Positions 60,901 to 64,000 of a stretch of 64,000 bases of DNA are shown here, one piece after another. This DNA is from Rhizoctonia solani (Eukaryota > Basidiomycota > Agaricomycetes > Cantharellales > Ceratobasidiaceae). Location of the stretch: NCBI RefSeq assembly GCF_016906535.1, contig NC_057374.1, positions 1,612,001 through 1,676,000 on the forward strand, in the 5' to 3' direction. Within the stretch, counting starts at the first letter, position 1, and each line of letters starts with the position of its first letter. The notes under the pieces were generated by a model that was not told where the DNA came from, made no database searches, and saw only the letters and a list, made by a program, of their open reading frames with translations. The translations under genes were made by a program, and so were the position numbers.

Positions 60901-61444
60901 TCGGCCTGATCCGGCTGATCAGCCGCCGGCGAGGCCTCCAGATGCGTGAGTCGGACGATGCCATCCCCTCGGCCGGGTAGGGACGTGCTGGATCGTTGAG
61001 CCTGTGTTCGAGTCCGCTCACGGCCCTGCGTGGACCCGGGGGCTCATCGATAGTCTCGCGGCGGGAAAGGGGAGAACCAGACTGAGAGTGAGCAGTGAAG
61101 AACGTAGGAGAGGCCGACTCGGGCTTGGTCGGCAGCGGTGCGCTGAAAAAGGACTCGTCACGGACACCCATTCCGCCTCGCTGGATCGGCAGCGTGGTCT
61201 CTCCGATGCCTCTGCGTGCACCCAGCGACGGCTTCTGTGCAGTATGACCTCGGTCGGCTCTGATCTGGGCATCCTTGCGGAGTCCATCGAGCAAGACCAA
61301 TGGCTCGTGCGTGCTCGTCGTCTGTTCTGTCGTCTCTGGTGCAGGCTGGATCCCCGACAGCAGCGACCGCACAGGGTAGATGTACGACGCCGTCGGCTGC
61401 AGCGGCGGTGGCGACGGCGGCGCTTGTTGGTGCGGGTCCGACAT
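54965..61444 (-). CDS. fungal phytochrome, hybrid histidine kinase
   Basis: Red/far-red light sensor with bilin chromophore. Start MSDPHQQAPPSPPPLQPTAS at 61444, a disordered N-terminus (60.6-61.4 kb), then PAS with the bacteriophytochrome-type chromophore Cys in TRCEDEPIRVPGAVQGFGVL (about 60510). A Gly/Ser/Thr low-complexity insert and a Pro/Asp-rich insert (59.2-59.9 kb) interrupt the PAS. GAF: ELVDWSQTHDIYKGLHFPAA with DIPAQ, SPIHIKYLANMGVRASMSI, and His in YGPHGMRVSFPVRQ. PHY: AGLLYVPLSPGGKDFIALMR. Kinase: H-box ASHEVRTPLNHIINY (about 56940-57010), N-box VVSNLTANAVKYTETG, VADTGCGIS, QGLGLGLAVVARIVEQLGG. Receiver: REWDCVLMDIQMPILDGFGA with phospho-acceptor Asp, Lys in LKPIGF. Stop 54965-54967. 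The frame shifts near 61040 and 59227; one added base at each restores a protein of about 1,850 aa. Confidence 0.9.
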
Positions 61445-62327
61445 TCCCGTGGTCGCAAACTCTCAATCAATCCGCGACCTCCAAAACCCAACCCACCACC
61501 CGCGCTTCGAGTCTCGTGCATCCGAAGCACCGCACTCTCAGATCGGAGTGGTCCAACGATCGCTCCGATATTGCAAATTCATCTCCCCCGTGTAATCATA
61601 TTTTCTTTTTTTTATCTACGCCGCGAATACCAATCCCGCATCTCCCCACTGACCCAGCACTCCTTCACACCCGGATCTTCAAGCATCTCTACCCGTTTCT
61701 TCCCCCGTCTGATCAAGTACTCGATCGTCCCACGTCACGAGCACTCACCGCCCCGCGCACACGAAACTCGTACTGCACCAGATCGTGAAATTTTCGCGCG
61801 CGCCTAGCGGCTTTGACTGCACCATCGGAGCGCTCTGTGAACCATATTGATCACAATGAGGCACCACCCCGATATGAAACTCTATTCTCGAAAACGCACC
61901 TCCTATATAGCCCCAGGACTTCTTTTTGTAATCCAGACAGTCGTCTCATGTCTGTACTAGAGTGATGTGGCTGTAAAGAGCAAGACATGCACATACACAC
62001 CGAGGTAATCACACGATCGTGTGATTTGCGTCCGGGAGTGGTGATGTAAATCCCGGTGAATCCTTATAGGCCAAATTGGATGAGATTCTAGACTTTCTGA
62101 ACCATCCAAGTCCGAACACACCCACGCCAGACGATCCCATAGCATTTCCTATTCCGCTCTAGTTCCGACAAACCAGTAACGAAAGAATCATTGCGATTGT
62201 CCAAACGTACAATCAAAATACATAGACTTGAAGAAAAAGTAAAGAAAAAATGGGTGCAAAGGCGAGGGGGGGCCCAGGCACGAGCTATATCAGGTGCTTC
62301 ACCATTCATAGCCTGGTTTAGTATCCC
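61445..62327. other. phytochrome upstream region
   Basis: About 880 bp upstream of the phytochrome start, also holding the 3' UTR of the secreted Cys-rich gene. Frames on the plus strand (61004-61807) are antisense to phytochrome exon 1 or run on by chance. No separate gene supported. Confidence 0.5.
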
Positions 62328-63154
62328 CGCTTGCAACACGAGGCTCCCGCATCCCATCTATAACTAGACCCGCATACAGGGTTCGACCCGTACCCGATCT
62401 GACGAGGCACACAGAATCTACACACCACCGCACGATCAGTATACAATCGGGTTCCTCGATAGATAGACCGCGCCCAGACTTACCCGTGCCGTGCCAGTAC
62501 CAGTTACTCGGACACGCCCATCCGTTTCTGTATCAAGTTCAGTTAGAAACCAGAGATCTGCTATGAAGCAAGTGAACGGTGTACGTACGGAACGACTGGA
62601 AGAACAGACGGCCCGCCAATCGCCAAGCAAAACGACCTAGGACCCCACCAAAAGTACGACGGCCCACACTGTCCAATACTAACTCCCCCGGTGCCATAGC
62701 CAGAGTCGGGCAAAGAAGGAGCAGAAGGGAGACACGAGTATGCTCCGTCGTCCCAGCGCCATCCAGCCGGGCACTGTGGGTCGGACCAGTCAGGCTGAGG
62801 AGGAACACAGTATCTGTATGTATGCGTGCGTCAGAACTAGTACTGGTAGATAGACAGAATGAGAACTGGGACGTACCCAAGGCTGCTGTGCCAGTACCAC
62901 CTTCCGCAATGATGCTTCGGAGGAACAATCACTCCTCGAATCCCACCGTACCTATCAGCTCGCCATATGCACATCAGCGCTTGCCCAACTTCCATAACGG
63001 TCAATTATAAAGGAGGCACTCACGTAAACAACGACTTTGCGGCTCCACCAAAGTAGTTGCGGTCGCAGTCTTTGTGGTTGTGGGTTGGCGTGGGCGACGC
63101 GATGACGAGCGTGATGCAAGCAACGAGCAGCGCAACGAGTTTGAGTCCGAGCAT
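62328..63154 (-). CDS. small secreted Cys/Trp-rich protein
   Basis: Start MLGLKLVALLVACITLVIAS at 63154, a clean signal peptide, followed by PTPTHNHKDCDRNYFGGAAK. Spliced exons then give GVIVPPKHHCGRWYWHSS, DWSDPQCPAGWRWDDGAYSC, SIGQCGPSYFWWGPRSFCLA, GWACPSNWYWHGT and finally FCVPRQIGYGSNPVCGSSYR with WDAGASCCKRGY before TAA at 62328-62330. Cys and Trp are evenly spaced in repeated C-P-x-x-W-x-W units. The join between the last two exons (about 62410-62490) does not close in frame with the obvious GT and AG, so a base may be missing or a different splice is used. No family recognised; extracellular location is the only firm inference. Confidence 0.65.
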
Positions 63155-63828
63155 TGTTTGAAAAGAATGTTAAAGCGAACTGAGAGGTCGAAAGGAAAGA
63201 GCACTGAGCTGAGAGGGCAGAGGACTCGAGGATGGGTTTATGATGATCTAGCACATAATGTTATATACCCTCCTGAGGCCATATGCTCAATGCCTTTGAA
63301 ATCGGTTCGCCCATACAGCCCAGTGCCAAGACGGATAAGCTGGCAGGTGGTGGGCTGATGGCGCCGTCAGTGACTCGGGGGCTGGGACATGTCAAGAGTG
63401 TTATGAGTTCGACAATAACTTGGAGGTCAAGACACAAGGTCAATTAGTGAAGATGTATGGCACGGGCGCTCGGAAGACGTGTATCATAGACATACATGAC
63501 GACTCACAACAAATACTAAATTGCAATGAACAACCGACGTAGCCCAACGTTGAATGTAGATGTACAATACTCGGTGCCAATCATTGAGAGTGCTTAGAGA
63601 GGAGGTACCTCTGGGCAACAACAACTTTTCAATGACACATTCAACGTTAGATCTACGATTGACACAAAATTACATCCATTCAAAGGGTGATATAATGAGA
63701 ATACGTATAGCACAATCAAACAACATGCTGAACGTGGTCATTATCAGTGCAGCTCGGGCTTTGGGCTTTGCGCTACTCCACTATGAATTGGCGTATCATG
63801 CGATCGCCCAGCCAAAGGTATCAGCGGA
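63155..63828. other. intergenic gap
   Basis: About 670 bp upstream of the secreted Cys-rich gene, up to the 3' end of the gene at the right edge. Nothing recognised. Confidence 0.5.
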
Positions 63829-64000
63829 CTATCCAGCCATGGTGTCTATCAGGTTTGCCCTACAGAAAATGAGAACATGAACACTTACATTTCTGAATCG
63901 GGCTCATTCTCATCTCCCGCGTCCGACTCAGCCATGACAGACAAAGCCCTTGATTCGTGCGGACGATCAGCCACAGATTCAAGGTCGGCCGGGCCAAAGT
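63829..64000 (-). CDS. 3' end of an acidic protein, cut by window edge
   Basis: Reading leftward from the edge, an open frame gives FGPADLESVADRPHESRALS and AESDAGDENEPDSEM, then a GT-AG intron (about 63870-63888) and a short last exon ANLIDTMAG with TAG at 63829-63831. Acidic and disordered in the visible part; the product cannot be named from this fragment. Confidence 0.4.

Overview
This window is eukaryotic and fungal. Genes are cut by many short introns (about 45-70 nt, GT-AG with a few GC-AG). Signs of a basidiomycete (Agaricomycetes) are a FunK1-type protein kinase, a DUF6533-type membrane protein, two AA9 LPMOs with CBM1 tails, a fungal phytochrome hybrid kinase and three P450-reductase fusions. 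A Rhizoctonia-like plant-associated or wood/litter-decaying species would fit, but that is inference. Exon chains were read by eye; outer limits and domain calls are firmer than individual splice sites.

Layout. 1.2-2.5 kb (+): secreted AA9 LPMO-CBM1. 2.9-7.1 kb (-) and 8.7-12.8 kb (-): two CYP505-like self-sufficient P450s, both with single-base frame breaks. 13.4-16.8 kb (-): large disordered membrane RING-H2 protein, also with frame breaks. 18.3-21.5 kb (+): mitochondrial 2-oxoglutarate dehydrogenase E1. 22.2-26.4 kb (+): third CYP505-like gene, intact, inverted relative to the first and nearly identical to it over parts of its length. 27.1-29.8 kb: a 797-bp inverted repeat whose two arms each carry the same small secreted tandem-repeat protein gene. 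31.0-31.7 kb: a retroposed element with poly-A tail and target-site duplication, plus a related tail. 32.2-33.3 kb (-): second AA9-CBM1. 34.7-36.3 kb (-): DUF6533-like membrane protein. 36.3-39.4 kb: no convincing gene. 40.3-42.7 kb (-): carnitine acyltransferase with mitochondrial presequence. 43.7-47.0 kb (+): DDHD phospholipase. 47.7-50.5 kb (-): FunK1 kinase. 50.5-53.2 kb: mostly empty, with the second copy of a 125-bp foldback element first seen at 17.85 kb. 53.2-54.5 kb (-): aldo-keto reductase with a C-terminal membrane segment. 55.0-61.4 kb (-): phytochrome hybrid histidine kinase. 62.3-63.2 kb (-): small secreted Cys-rich protein. The right edge holds the 3' end of one more gene on the minus strand.

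The genes do not form one pathway. Themes are extracellular plant-polysaccharide attack (two AA9-CBM1), fatty-acid oxidation and acyl transport (CYP505-type enzymes, carnitine acyltransferase, OGDH in the TCA cycle), and sensing/signalling (phytochrome, FunK1, RING). The most notable structures are the inverted, partly homogenised P450 copies, the near-perfect inverted duplication of a secreted-protein gene, the paired foldback elements, and about ten single-base frame breaks spread over four genes, most of which look like the loss of one base from a short run.
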